Shown piece after piece: positions 45,661 through 55,817 of a stretch of DNA of 64,000 nt; the stretch's first letter is position 1; each line of letters begins with the position of its first letter. Made by a program: the position numbers and the translations under genes. This DNA comes from Benincasa hispida (taxonomy: Eukaryota; Streptophyta; Magnoliopsida; Cucurbitales; Cucurbitaceae), in contig NC_052357.1 of the NCBI RefSeq assembly GCF_009727055.1, positions 20,904,908-20,968,907 on the forward strand, written 5' to 3'. The notes under the pieces are model-generated. The model searched no databases. It saw only the letters and a list, made by a program, of their open reading frames with translations, and was not told the origin of the DNA.

Positions 45661-46149
45661 CCACACGACCCTTCTTCTTCCTCATCTGAAAGCTTCTGCC
45701 TCTGTTTGCTTCCGTCTTCTTTTTCCAAAATCATCTGAAAACCTCTTCCATTTGCTTCCGTCTTGCCCATCCAAACGTATCATTTTGCCTCCATTTAACT
45801 GTCCGTCCAAAATCAATACATGATTTATTTCTTGGGTTGAATTAGAAATATATGTATATGTTTTCTATTTGTTGGGCTAATTTTGTCTAATGTAGTTTTA
45901 TGAACTTAGAAATTAGATTTGTTGGGCTACTTTTCTGGATGATTATATTTGTCTATTTGTTGGGCTATTTTTTTATGATTAATTTGTTGGATGATTATGT
46001 ATTTGTTGGGTTGAATCTAGAAATATATGTATATGTTTATAAAAATGAAGATTGGTTCATATATATTATATATATATATATTATTTTTTGTTTGCATTTG
46101 GGCTGAATTAAATTTATGATTCATAGATATATTTTTTTGTTTTTATTTA

Positions 46150-46320
46150 GGCTGATTTAAATGTATAGTTTATGGATCTTAGATTTGGGCTGTTATTTAA
46201 ATGTATAGTTTATGAATCTTATATTTGGTTGAATTTAAATGTATAGTTTATGAATATTAGATTTGGGCTGATTTAGATGTATAGTTTATGGATCTTAGAC
46301 ATGGGTTGATTTAAATGTTA
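46150..46320 (+). repeat. 38-bp degenerate tandem repeat
   Basis: About 4-5 units of GGCTGATTTAAATGTATAGT plus TTATGGATCTTAGATTT, starting near 46150, 46187, 46227, 46265 and 46303, in the 5' non-coding part of the Mutator-like element. Confidence 0.8.
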
Positions 46321-47159
46321 TAATATTTAGATCTTATATGCTGAACTTAGAAATTGAATTTTGTTAGGTTGACATATTAACATATTTTTTGTCAACTATA
46401 ACCGTTGAAAAAAAATCATATTAAATATGTCGATACGTCTTGAAGATTTAGTTATTCTTGACTGGAAATGATGGTGTCACACCCCACTCCAGATTACCCT
46501 CTTAACCTGGATGGAATGGTGACTGCAGCAGTTACCAACCCTTTTGCTGGCACTTACTGCCTAACTAACCTGTTAACTTTTACTCAAACCCTGAATACAT
46601 ACACATCATCAATATACCAACATATTAACTTGGAACTTAACACATTTACATTATAAGGTTTCGCAGCATTGTTCATACATGAATATTACAACTTAGTAAG
46701 CTCCATCTAGTATACTAGTCACTAGACAGACACATGTGTACTAACTAATACAAGTTTTCAATTACACTTCCTTCAACTTGTTTCTTTGAGTGGCAGAGCA
46801 GCAGCGGAAAAGTCTTTTGAGAACTGACCGCTACCTGAAAAGGAAAAAATTTGAAAATGTGAGCTAGAAGCCCAGTGAGTGACTTAATAAAGACATAAAT
46901 CTTATGCTTAAACTGAAAGCTCGAAAACATAATACCATAACTAAAATGTACCAAGCAAACGTGTACACAAAACCTTTAAAACCACCATGAAACATCATCA
47001 TTCCTTAGTTGAGAACGAGCATACATCGCTCTAGCTCCCAAAATCTGTTACCAGCCAAGAGACCCATACTTCGGCCTCCCTTTGCTGGTATATAGCCTAG
47101 GAGACCCATACTTCGACCTCCCTTTATCCTTAGTTGAGAGTGAACTACTAGATCTAACC

Positions 47160-47417
47160 CTCAACGTCAAGCTTAGTTGGGGAGAACCCTTTTGCTCAAT
47201 CCCTCAACGTCAAGCTTAGTTGGGGAGAACGCTTTTGCTCAATCCCTCAACGTCAACCTTAGTCGGAGAGAACCCTTTTTCTCAATCTCTCAACGTCAAC
47301 CTTAGTCGGGGAGAACCCTTTTGCTCAATCCCTCAACGTCAACCTTAGTCGGGGAGAACCCTTTTGCTCAATCCCTCAACGTCAACCTTAGTCAGGGAGA
47401 ACCCTTTTGCTCAATCC
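47160..47417 (-). repeat. 43-bp tandem repeat, six units
   Basis: Units start every 43 bases at 47160, 47203, 47246, 47289, 47332 and 47375, each near CTCAACGTCAACCTTAGTCG plus GGGAGAACCCTTTTGCTCAATCC. The plus-strand open frames across it are repeats, not a protein gene. Confidence 0.96.
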
Positions 47418-48201
47418 CTCGACTTCATATTACCAACATGCACGCAGTGTTTTCTATGTACCGTAAACACCTTCGGTACATTTATTCAAATACCTTCCTT
47501 ACCTTCAGTATCCGACTCACTTAAGCAATCAAGTTCTCGAAGAGCATTAAAAGAATATTTTTCAAATATAACATAAAAAACTCTTTAGGATACCTTCCTT
47601 ACCTCCAGTTCTTTTTCATTTTGTATCAGAATACCAACGCATGTACTTTGACGACCTTAGGAATTTAAAACATGGTACATCAAGCTTCATTCAACCTTAG
47701 CTTTAACCCTAACGCATGCTTCATACTTTGTGAAATAAGTTGGCTTAAAACATACTGAACCAGCTTGTAAAAACCACTAGCATTCGTTAGACATGGAAAA
47801 CATACTTGGAAAACCCATACACTAGTAAACATCATGAAAATGGAGTTACTAAAACATGCTAAAAGTATTTGGACAAGATAACATATTTAAATTGTCAATT
47901 TCCATGGAAAACATGCTTTACTTAGCATGAGAAATATCTTCAAACATATGTTGCTTGGCACTTCATTTGAACACTTAGCATGAGAAATATCTTCTAAGAA
48001 ATCATAGTTTCTAAATCATTAAAACATTAAATCATCACATAATCACTCACAGCTCGTTGGCCTCTTAACGGGTTATATGCCTCTTCTAGCTCTTCTTAGC
48101 CTGAAAGGACATAATTCCCCGTTAACTACTTAGAATTCTTAGCAAAATACCTCAAATAGTTCATTTACTAATGGAACTTCCATCATCAAAGACAACTTTA
48201 C

Positions 48202-48570
48202 TAGCGAGATACTCATCATGAGTGCATTCTTCTCACGAGCGAGATCCTCATGATCGAGACCTCCCCGATGGCGAGATCCTCATGAGCGAGAACTCTTCCT
48301 CATGAGCGTAGATCCTCATGGAGTTGAGATCCTCTCATGAGCGAGATCCTCATGAGCGAGATCTTCTCATGAGCGAGATCCTCATGAGTGAGATCCTCTC
48401 ATGAGCGAGATCTTCATCCTAGTGATACTCACCTTTCCAGCGAGATTCAGCCCAATTTCTAGCGAGATTTCTTTCTAGAGCGAGATTCTCATCACAAAAT
48501 TAGCGAGATTTCCTTCATTAGCGAGATCATCGATATAAAATTAGCGAGATTTCCTTCATAAGCGAGATCC
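48202..48570 (-). repeat. GCGAGAT/CTCATGA word array
   Basis: About 17 copies of AGCGAGAT spaced mostly 14-25 bases apart, many linked as GCGAGATCCTCATGAGCGAG, which is partly dyad-symmetric around CTCATGAG. The edges decay to GCGAGATTTCCTTCAT words. A related GAGCGAGA array is in the solo LTR at 8600-10636. Confidence 0.88.
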
Positions 48571-49308
48571 TCATTCTCCATATGAGTTGTTTGCTTGTTC
48601 TTCCCAAGCAGCTGTTTGCTTATGCTCAACTTCTCTGTTACAACTTCAAAAATTCCTAACTCAAAAACCAGACCTCTTTTGAAGGAACTTCCTTCTACAA
48701 ACTTGTTTAGAATTGAGTTACTTTTTTACCTTAAAACTTCAGCCAAAAATTCCTTATAGTTTAGCCTGGAACTTCCAATCTTCACCTCGAGCCCTGATTA
48801 ATCCGAGATTCTGCCTCTTCTGAAAATTCTCCACTTTTATTGTTCTCCTCTTGCAATCTTTCTCCGGTAAGACAATCTCGAAAACTAGATTCTCCCAGCT
48901 TTCAAATGGCACTACTTTCACTAAATTTTCTCTTGTTAATTGCCGAAACCATGCTTTTGAAGTTCCTTTTCCCTTTTAATCTTCCTACCGCCTCCCGAAT
49001 TCAAGGATTAACCGCCACGTGCCAGACCAATAAGTGAGTTTCCTTATTTAACACATTTTTCCTTTCCTTTCTCAACAATTCCTATAAATAACATGGATTT
49101 TCACTTATTAGATATTTAATATATCATTCCTTTGGCTAAACATGCTTGTTTAGAAAACTTAGAATTTGGGGTTTACACTCAGCTACACAAGAACTTATTT
49201 CTTCTTGCTTCCATCCTCTATCCCTCTTAAACCATGGCTTCATTTAACTCACTAGAAGACATCACATTACTTACTCTTACTTAAAGTAATTAGGGTTCTG
49301 GTTTTACA

Positions 49309-50970
49309 GATGGAGACAGTGATATTGATGTTGAAGTATGAATTATTTGGAAACGACAGTAGTGGGGAACATGATCTTGAGTTGGTACCGTCGGATATGT
49401 TCACCCAAATAGATTGGCAAATTACAAATTCAATATATGAACTAGAGTCTACTTTGGAGGAAAGGAGTATAGGTATAGATAATTATAGTTTAATACAGAA
49501 AGGAATGTTGTTTAATACTAAAGAAGATCTTGGGGTACCTGTGGCCGTGCTCAATTAGAAAACAATATGGCTATAATGTTAATTATAGACGGATGTGGCA
49601 AGCCAAGAGAAAAACGTTGATTGTTATGTTTGGTGATTGGGAGAAATCATATTCAGAGCTTCCATATTGGTTGAATGATCTTGTTCATTACAATCCAGGA
49701 ACACAAACGGTTTTTCCTTCCCTCTGATGTGCCAGGTACGACTATTTTTTGTCAAGTTTTTTGGTCTTTGGTCCTACAAGAGAAGGGTTCAAACATTGTA
49801 GGTCATTAATCCATGTTGATGGAACTCATTTCTACAAAAAAATATAAGGGGAAATTATTGACTGCCTTATCTATTAATGCAATCAGGCATATATTTCCCC
49901 TTTCTTTTTCTATTGTTGAAGGTGAAAATTTGTCCAATTGGTCATAATTTTTGTTGGCATTGCATGAATATATTACCCAAAGAGATGATGTTTGGTTGAT
50001 TTCTGATAGATATAAGGACATTCTTGCTGCAATTAATATGAGGAAATTGGTTGGAGTGAACCTAGAGTGTACCATCGATATTGTCTTCACCATGTTGCCA
50101 GTAATTTCAATACAAAATATAAATCAAAGAAACTAAAAGATTTGGTGTTTAAGGCAGGAAATCAACACCAAAGGCGCAAGTTCATTCGGTGCATGAAAGA
50201 ATTGAAATAGTTGCACCCTGAATACCTTGAATATTTTTCAGATATTTACTTGGAAAAATGGACCCAATCACATGGTGGTGGGTACCACTATGGGTGGATG
50301 ATAAGTAATGCAACTGAATGCATGAATGGTGTTTTCAAAGGTGCTAGAATGTTACCAATTACTTCTTTGGTTAGGCTAATATTTTATCGCACAATACTAT
50401 ATTTTGAACGTCGAAGACAAGAAATCAGTGAAGCACTCGATCGGGGGGACATGTGTACAAAATATGCCCTAAGAAAACTTAATAGGTGGGAAAAACGAGC
50501 ATCTGTGCATTCAGTGACATCTAGAACTTTCGAAGTACAAACTGGCATAAATATGATTTCTCCCTATAAAGGACAACACACCCAAGTTTTGAGCTTGAAA
50601 TAAGGAACATGTTCTTGTAATAAGTAGCAGTCATTCAAGATTCCATGCTCTTATATAATTGCGGTTTGTAATTACATGCGTATGACATACATACCACTTA
50701 TTGATGAATGCTACAAATTGTCAAATTTCAAGCGATGTTATGAAGGTCGCTTCCATTCAATAGAATACCTAGATTATTGGCCAGGATTATCATTTACCAG
50801 AAGTTCATCCAAATGTGGACTTACTAAGAGAATAGGGTAGGCCAAAAAGTACGCGCATTCATAATGAAATGGATTGGAGAGAGGCAAGCCAAAAAGTACG
50901 ATGTACAATTTGCAAGAGAGAAGGACATAACAAACGTACTTGTCCACAACGTACATTAGGTGCTTCGTCT
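49309..50970 (+). pseudogene. MURA-like transposase remnant (Mutator-like element)
   Basis: Readable blocks in order: N-terminal DNA-binding-associated segment (QAKRKTLIVMFGDWEKSYSE, LPYWLNDLVHYNPGTQ; 49587-49720); DDE domain with HVDGTHF near 49815, KGKLLTALSINAI, SIVEGENLSNWS, WLISDRYKDILAAINM (49993-50042) and the Glu block NATECMNGVFKGARM (50310-50355); a SWIM finger near 50607-50660 reading CSC...IPCSYI, where the final His is Tyr; and a CCHC knuckle at 50900-50955 (CTICKREGHNKRTC). Several frameshifts and stops (for example near 49555, 49730 and 49947) inactivate it. The start region is split by the solo LTR. Confidence 0.88.
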
Positions 50971-51190
50971 TCGGGTCATCAGGTGTATGTTTTATGTACT
51001 TGTATTTTTTATGTACTTGTATATCTTTTGTACTTATAATTTCCATGTAATTGTATCTTTTATGTAATTGTTTCATTTTATGTAATTGTACTTTTTATGT
51101 AATGAATTTATTTTTCATGTAATTGTATCTTTTTATGTATCTTTTATGTGATGGATTTTATTATGTAATGTAATTTGAACTTCTTACGTA

Positions 51191-52960
51191 ATGGAGCCTA
51201 GTTCTTCTAATCCTGTACAATTATATCAACAAAATACGCATCGTTCACAATCGGTATGGGATAGTTCTTCCACAGTAGTTTTGAGTTGTCAGAAAAGGGA
51301 GGCGTCTGCACAACATACTATCCCATTTGATCACCGCATTATTCCCGATGTTGAACAGGCAAGTTTTCTTGGGGTTGCACAAATCAGTTTTATCCAGCTT
51401 GATTGGCACCTTTTTACTACTCTAGATGAGCGTTGGAGACCAGAAACCCACACATTTCACCTGCCTTGTGGGGAATGTACAATCACGCTGCATGATGTTG
51501 CCATACACTTTGGGTTACGAGTGGACGGGCAACCATTGACAGGTTCACTATAATATGACTAGAAGAACGTTTATGAAGAGCTCTTAGGCGTTCTACCAGA
51601 TGATCTGAAAGGATCAAGATTGAGTATCCCCTGGTTGACGTCCTAGTTTCCAGAATTATCTCTCGATGCCGACGACATCAGTGTAAGTAGGTATGCACGA
51701 GCATACATCATGCAACTTATTAGAGGATTTTTGTTCGCTGATAAGTCAAATACTCTAGTGCATCTCATGTTCCTCCCGCTATTGTTTGATTTCGAGCATG
51801 CTAGTACGTACTCGTGGGGTGGTGCATGTCTTACATGGTTGTATAGAGAACTTTGTCGGGCTACCAACACACAAGCGTTGGAAATAGTGGGGCCACTGAT
51901 ACTACTACATGTATGGGCTTATGATAGATTTCCAATTATAGCACCACAAGTCCAATTATAGGTCCCAGATCATCGTCCACTTAGTGCCAGGTATTATTTC
52001 ATTTATATATTTATTTCGTTATCATTTTATGTAAGAATATAAATTAATTGTATTTTTTAAAATTTTAGATGAAGTGGTGTATTAGCTGCCTCTGAACAGT
52101 CAGCAAATATGTTACTTGTGTACCGAAAAATATTTGACAGACTGATGCACAATCAGGTAACAAATGTATGTATAAATGAATATTTAAAACATTTTAGATG
52201 TATATTTATCTTTTTTTTTGTCAGATTATTTGGACGTCATACACAAACAGATTTGGTCATCCCTACCTGATTACTATTGTGATGGTGAAGACATCTGGTT
52301 GACCGTTAACCCTCTTATATGCTTCTATATAGTAGAGTGGCATCATCCAGATCGTGTGTTGAGACAGTTCAGTCTGTAACAAATGATACCTTCGTTGTCC
52401 AATACACTCCCAACACTACACCATATTGATTTGAGAGGTAAGCACGACCAAGACTAGCATCGAATCCACGCGGAATATATATCCTACTGGCATGGATGAC
52501 ATGATCGTTGTGCCTATGGAGAATTAACAAATGGGCCAGCAGTATCAAATGACTACTTTTCCTAGTACAATTCAATCAAGAGGCGATTTATCACACTTGA
52601 CGACGCTTACTATTACTGCATGGTAAGAGATTTAAAATCAGATATTTTCCATATATATGATATGGATATTGTTTAATATTTATTTTTTTCATTGTACAGA
52701 ATAATTTTATCAGCGATGTAGAACAATATTCAATGTAGCACAACTTATCAGACTTGGGTTCAATGTGTCAGAAAACATTGGTCAACATAGAGAGTATTAT
52801 TCAACAAACAAGACGACTCAATATTGCTGACATCGATTGAATACGTATTCGTCATAAATGACAATGACAGCAGGGTGAACCTAATTTAGAGGGACACGAG
52901 ACAACCCCCATGAGAGTAAGGGCCAGCGGGGTCGTTTTTAAATTTCATGTAAACTTTCAT
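51191..52960 (+). pseudogene. plant mobile domain (PMD, MAIN-like) gene remnant
   Basis: The ATG at 51191 opens a 120-residue frame ending at TAA 51551. It carries the PMD signature WHLFTTLDERWRPETHTFHL and CTITLHDVAIHFGLRVDGQP. The domain continues in other frames: VYEELLGVLPDDLKGSRLSI (51568-51640), RYARAYIMQLIRGFLFADKS (51690-51745) and WGGACLTWLYRELCRATNTQ (51815-51875). Later exons are fragmentary (SGVLAASEQSANMLLVYRKI near 52075, and a WHGRHDHRAYGELTN-like stretch near 52490). PMD genes occur both as host genes acting in silencing and growth and as passengers in Mutator-like and Gypsy elements; position makes this one a passenger. It ends by about 52960; 52961-53140 shows nothing. Confidence 0.8.
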
Positions 52961-54280
52961 TTTCAAATTGTAAATTAAAGAACTAATTGTAAATCTTCTT
53001 TAATATCATGACATTTTTTTTAATATGAGTGCAAAATAATTATGTTTTCATTGTAGATTAAATATATAATTAAGTTTAATAATGAAGAAATTTGTGGACC
53101 CATTCCTAAAGTCTTAATATTATTGTACATCTCCAATTAAAAAAAAATAATTAGTCAATCCATTTTTTTTTTTTTAAAAAAAACAAATCGTGGACCGGGT
53201 CCACGATTATGGCAATCGTAGGCTCTGTCCACGAGTTTCCATTGGACCGGTCAACCTGATATGGTGCTGATTGGATTAAATGTTAATCGTGTACCCCGTA
53301 CATGATTTCACTATCATACTTTTGTCAATAGTTTCAATACCCACCTATTTTTAAAAATACTTTCTCATATACACTATTTTTGTCAATAGTTTGAAAAAAT
53401 ACTATATTTTTTAACAAAATCTGAAAATTCATCTTGGACCATATATTTCATAAATATCCTTAAATTTAAATTAAATTTTTTTCATTGAAAGTTTTTAGAG
53501 ACAATTTTGGACAATTTTACTCTTCTTTCTATTTTTAAATATATCTGTTTCTTTTTCTTGTAATTAATGAGTCACCTTTTCTTTTGCTCATTAATGAGCT
53601 TATTTATTTATTTTTAATTTTTTCTTTTTGTTGTTTATATAAATATCTATTTATATTTTAATGCATTTAATATATGATTAATGAGATCTTCTATTCCTTA
53701 ACTATAGGGGCGTTATTTCATCTTCTTCATCCCTTGTTTATGCGTTTAATTGGCCTTAATTGTAGGGATGTACATTCTGTCTTCATCCAATTGCAAAATT
53801 ATGGTTTCAAATATTTTTTTTTTTGTTTTTTATGTATATATACTAGACTAATTTCAGTATTCTCTCTTCCATCTACATGGTTATTTTTAAATATATCTTA
53901 AAATGTTGTGTTATGTGTTTGAAAATAATCTAACTAATATATAAAATATGCTAAGATTTGTAATATAATTAAATACATTGTAAAACATCGAATTAAGATG
54001 TTTCCTTTTGGCACAATAGTAGTTACATTCGAAAGTTTATTTGAAATGGTTGTACCATTTGAAAGTTTTTATATAACAGTATCCATATGACAGTACAATA
54101 TATAAATTAAAAATATATATTGTTAAATCGAATTCTTTTATAAGTTATACCACAATATATAAATCATAGATTGACTTATTGTTCAACATAAAACATATAT
54201 ATAAGCGTATATATCATGAAATAGGAAATCCAAATAAAAAAAACCATCTTTCACACCTCATTTATATCAAATAAAACAAT

Positions 54281-54534
54281 TACATATATCACAACATATA
54301 TCGAAAATCCTATAAAAGCTCCGATAAATTGAAGAAGAAGTACATATATCCATGTATTTATCGAAAATCCTACTGAAACTCCGAAAAATCGAAGAAGAAT
54401 AAGTAGTACATATATTACAACATATATTAAAAAAATCTACAAAAGCTCCAAAAAAAACTCAAAATAGAAGAAAAAATACATATATCACTATATATATTGA
54501 AGAATCTAATAAAAGCTTCGAAAAATAAAAACAT
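54281..54534. repeat. 60-70-bp degenerate tandem repeat, four units
   Basis: Units start near 54281, 54341, 54407 and 54477 with TACATATATCACAACATATA, then TCGAAAATCCTA...AAGCTCCG and GAAGAAGAA. Flanking 54051-54280 and 54535-55067 are AT-rich or purine-rich with no gene seen. Confidence 0.82.
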
Positions 54535-55067
54535 CATATGTCGTCTCTCTCACATCTAGCACTTATGGTGTTCTTAATCTTGATGTCAATTAGAAATCAA
54601 AGAAGTTTCGCTGGGATGGTAGTTTCACTGGAAAATAAAAAACGCACCAAAAGTTTCATTAGAAAGGAAAGTGAATCACCTCTATTTTTCTTCATTCTCA
54701 CATGCATATGAGAAGAAAGATCGAAAAGATCGTGGGTTTGGAGAAAGATGGAAAAGATCATGTGATGAAAACAAGAATTTTTTGCCAGAGATTTAGAGAG
54801 AGGGAGATAGAGAAGCTTACTCGAGATTGAGAGATGGCGACAACAACAGGAGTGAGAGAGGGAGATTGTGGGATTGGAGAATCTGAGAAGAAAGATGGAG
54901 AAAGTTTGAGAAGATTTAGAATATATGAGAAAAAAGATGGAGAAGATAGTTGGATTTGATTTTCAGTTTAATTGAAACGATTTTTTCGTTTTTTAATTTT
55001 TTTCAAAAGAACATTGATGAGTGTATGGATACGCGCGAAATCCTAGCTACACATGAATGAGGGAGAT

Positions 55068-55400
55068 CACTACAAGAAATGCTTCCTATAGCAGCGGTTT
55101 ATTTAGTCTATAGTAGCAGTTTTTAACCACTACGACATTTATAGCAACAATCCCTCAATCTTTGACAAAACCAGTGTTGAGAGGTCAATTGCAGCATTTT
55201 TTAAAATCATTGGAACTAAAATTAACACTGATGCTATATCCTCATCTAATGCAGTATTTTGTTCAATTTATAGCAACAAATGTTTTAGTCTATAGCAACA
55301 CGTGCTTTGGTTTAAAACAATAAATGTTTATGTCTATTACAACATTATTTTTGGTTTATAACAACAAATATTTTAGTTTATAACAATATCTTGTGTGGAA
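55068..55400 (+). mobile_element. CACTA (En/Spm) transposon terminus
   Basis: Starts CACTACAAGAAATGCTTCC, the conserved plant CACTA end, followed by subterminal words repeated in both orientations (CTATAGCAGCGG, CTATAGTAGCAG, TTATAGCAACAA, CTATAGCAACACG) typical of the TnpA-binding zone. No matching second end (TTCTTGTAGTG) or transposase was found to the right, so it is an orphan terminus or a decayed non-autonomous copy. Confidence 0.8.
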
Positions 55401-55817
55401 TGTGAAAACAAGTACAAGTTTTATATTTTCAACGAATTTTTGAAATACAATAGTTTTACAAATTGCTATGTGTCAATCTTTTTAACATACCCGTTTTTTT
55501 ATAATATATGGTATTACTGTCTTAACAAAATAAATTAAATGTTATAATTAATTAATGATACAAAATATATGCTTCTAAAAACGATATCTCTAAAGTGTGT
55601 ATATATTTCTGAATTATAATAATACATAAAATTTAAATACAAATAACATTCAAAATAAAAGAATGTTAAAATAATATATATTATCATCTAAAAAAATACA
55701 CAATAAACAAAATATATTATCAGTTTTTAACTATTAAGATATTAAATTGCTTTACAACTACAAGTTGAAATACTAAGCTATTATGAAAAAATCTTCTTTG
55801 ACTTCGTGGACTTAGAT
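55401..55817. other. AT-rich DNA, no gene
   Basis: Continues from the CACTA terminus into AT-rich sequence with many ATATTA words. No open frame or repeat unit was recognised. Confidence 0.55.

Larger units (their letters stand above)
46475..49308 (-). mobile_element. Gypsy-type solo LTR nested in the Mutator-like element
   Basis: On the plus strand it begins TGTCACACCCCACTCCAG and ends GGGTTCTGGTTTTACA. GATGG flanks both sides (46470-46474 and 49309-49313). Minus orientation is inferred from the CACTCACTGGGCTTCTAGCT word read on the minus strand (46855-46885), usual in plant Gypsy LTRs before a pyrimidine tract and AGGTAGCGG, and from a TATA-like TATTTATAGG near 49081-49092. No internal domains. 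Length 2834 bases. It contains the 43-bp array and the GCGAGAT array. Confidence 0.9.
45384..53421 (+). mobile_element. Mutator-like element with transposase and plant-mobile-domain gene
   Basis: The element starts GATTTTTTTTAAAATAATG and ends TTTTTTAACAAAATC. TGAAAATTCA flanks both sides (45374-45383 and 53422-53431), a 9-10-bp duplication as expected for Mutator. Copy 1 of the surrounding duplication shows the empty site at 43985-43994 (one base different). Subterminal repeats of AATATTGACAAAAATAG type face each other at both ends, and both ends carry TCGTGTACC-type words. It encodes a decayed MURA-like transposase and a PMD-type gene, and a solo LTR (46475-49308) is nested inside. About 5.2 kb without the LTR. 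Confidence 0.9.
44664..54050. repeat. tandem segmental duplication, copy 2 (split by the Mutator-like element)
   Basis: Copy 2 is 44664-45383 joined to 53432-54050. The left part starts TCTTGTAAGCGGATTAACAA. The right part runs from TCTTGGACCATATATTTC to ACATTCGAAAGTTTATTT. Between them sits the 8-kb Mutator-like element. Confidence 0.85.

Noticed and set aside
47160..47417. CRISPR-like array (regular 43-bp units)
   Set aside because: Head-to-tail repeats without unique spacers, in a plant LTR with no cas genes; the same applies to the 40-bp units at 60378-60614.
51191..51553. Intact host PMD gene
   Set aside because: The frame ends mid-domain and the remainder lies in other frames with stops; it is inside the Mutator-like element bounded by its target duplication.
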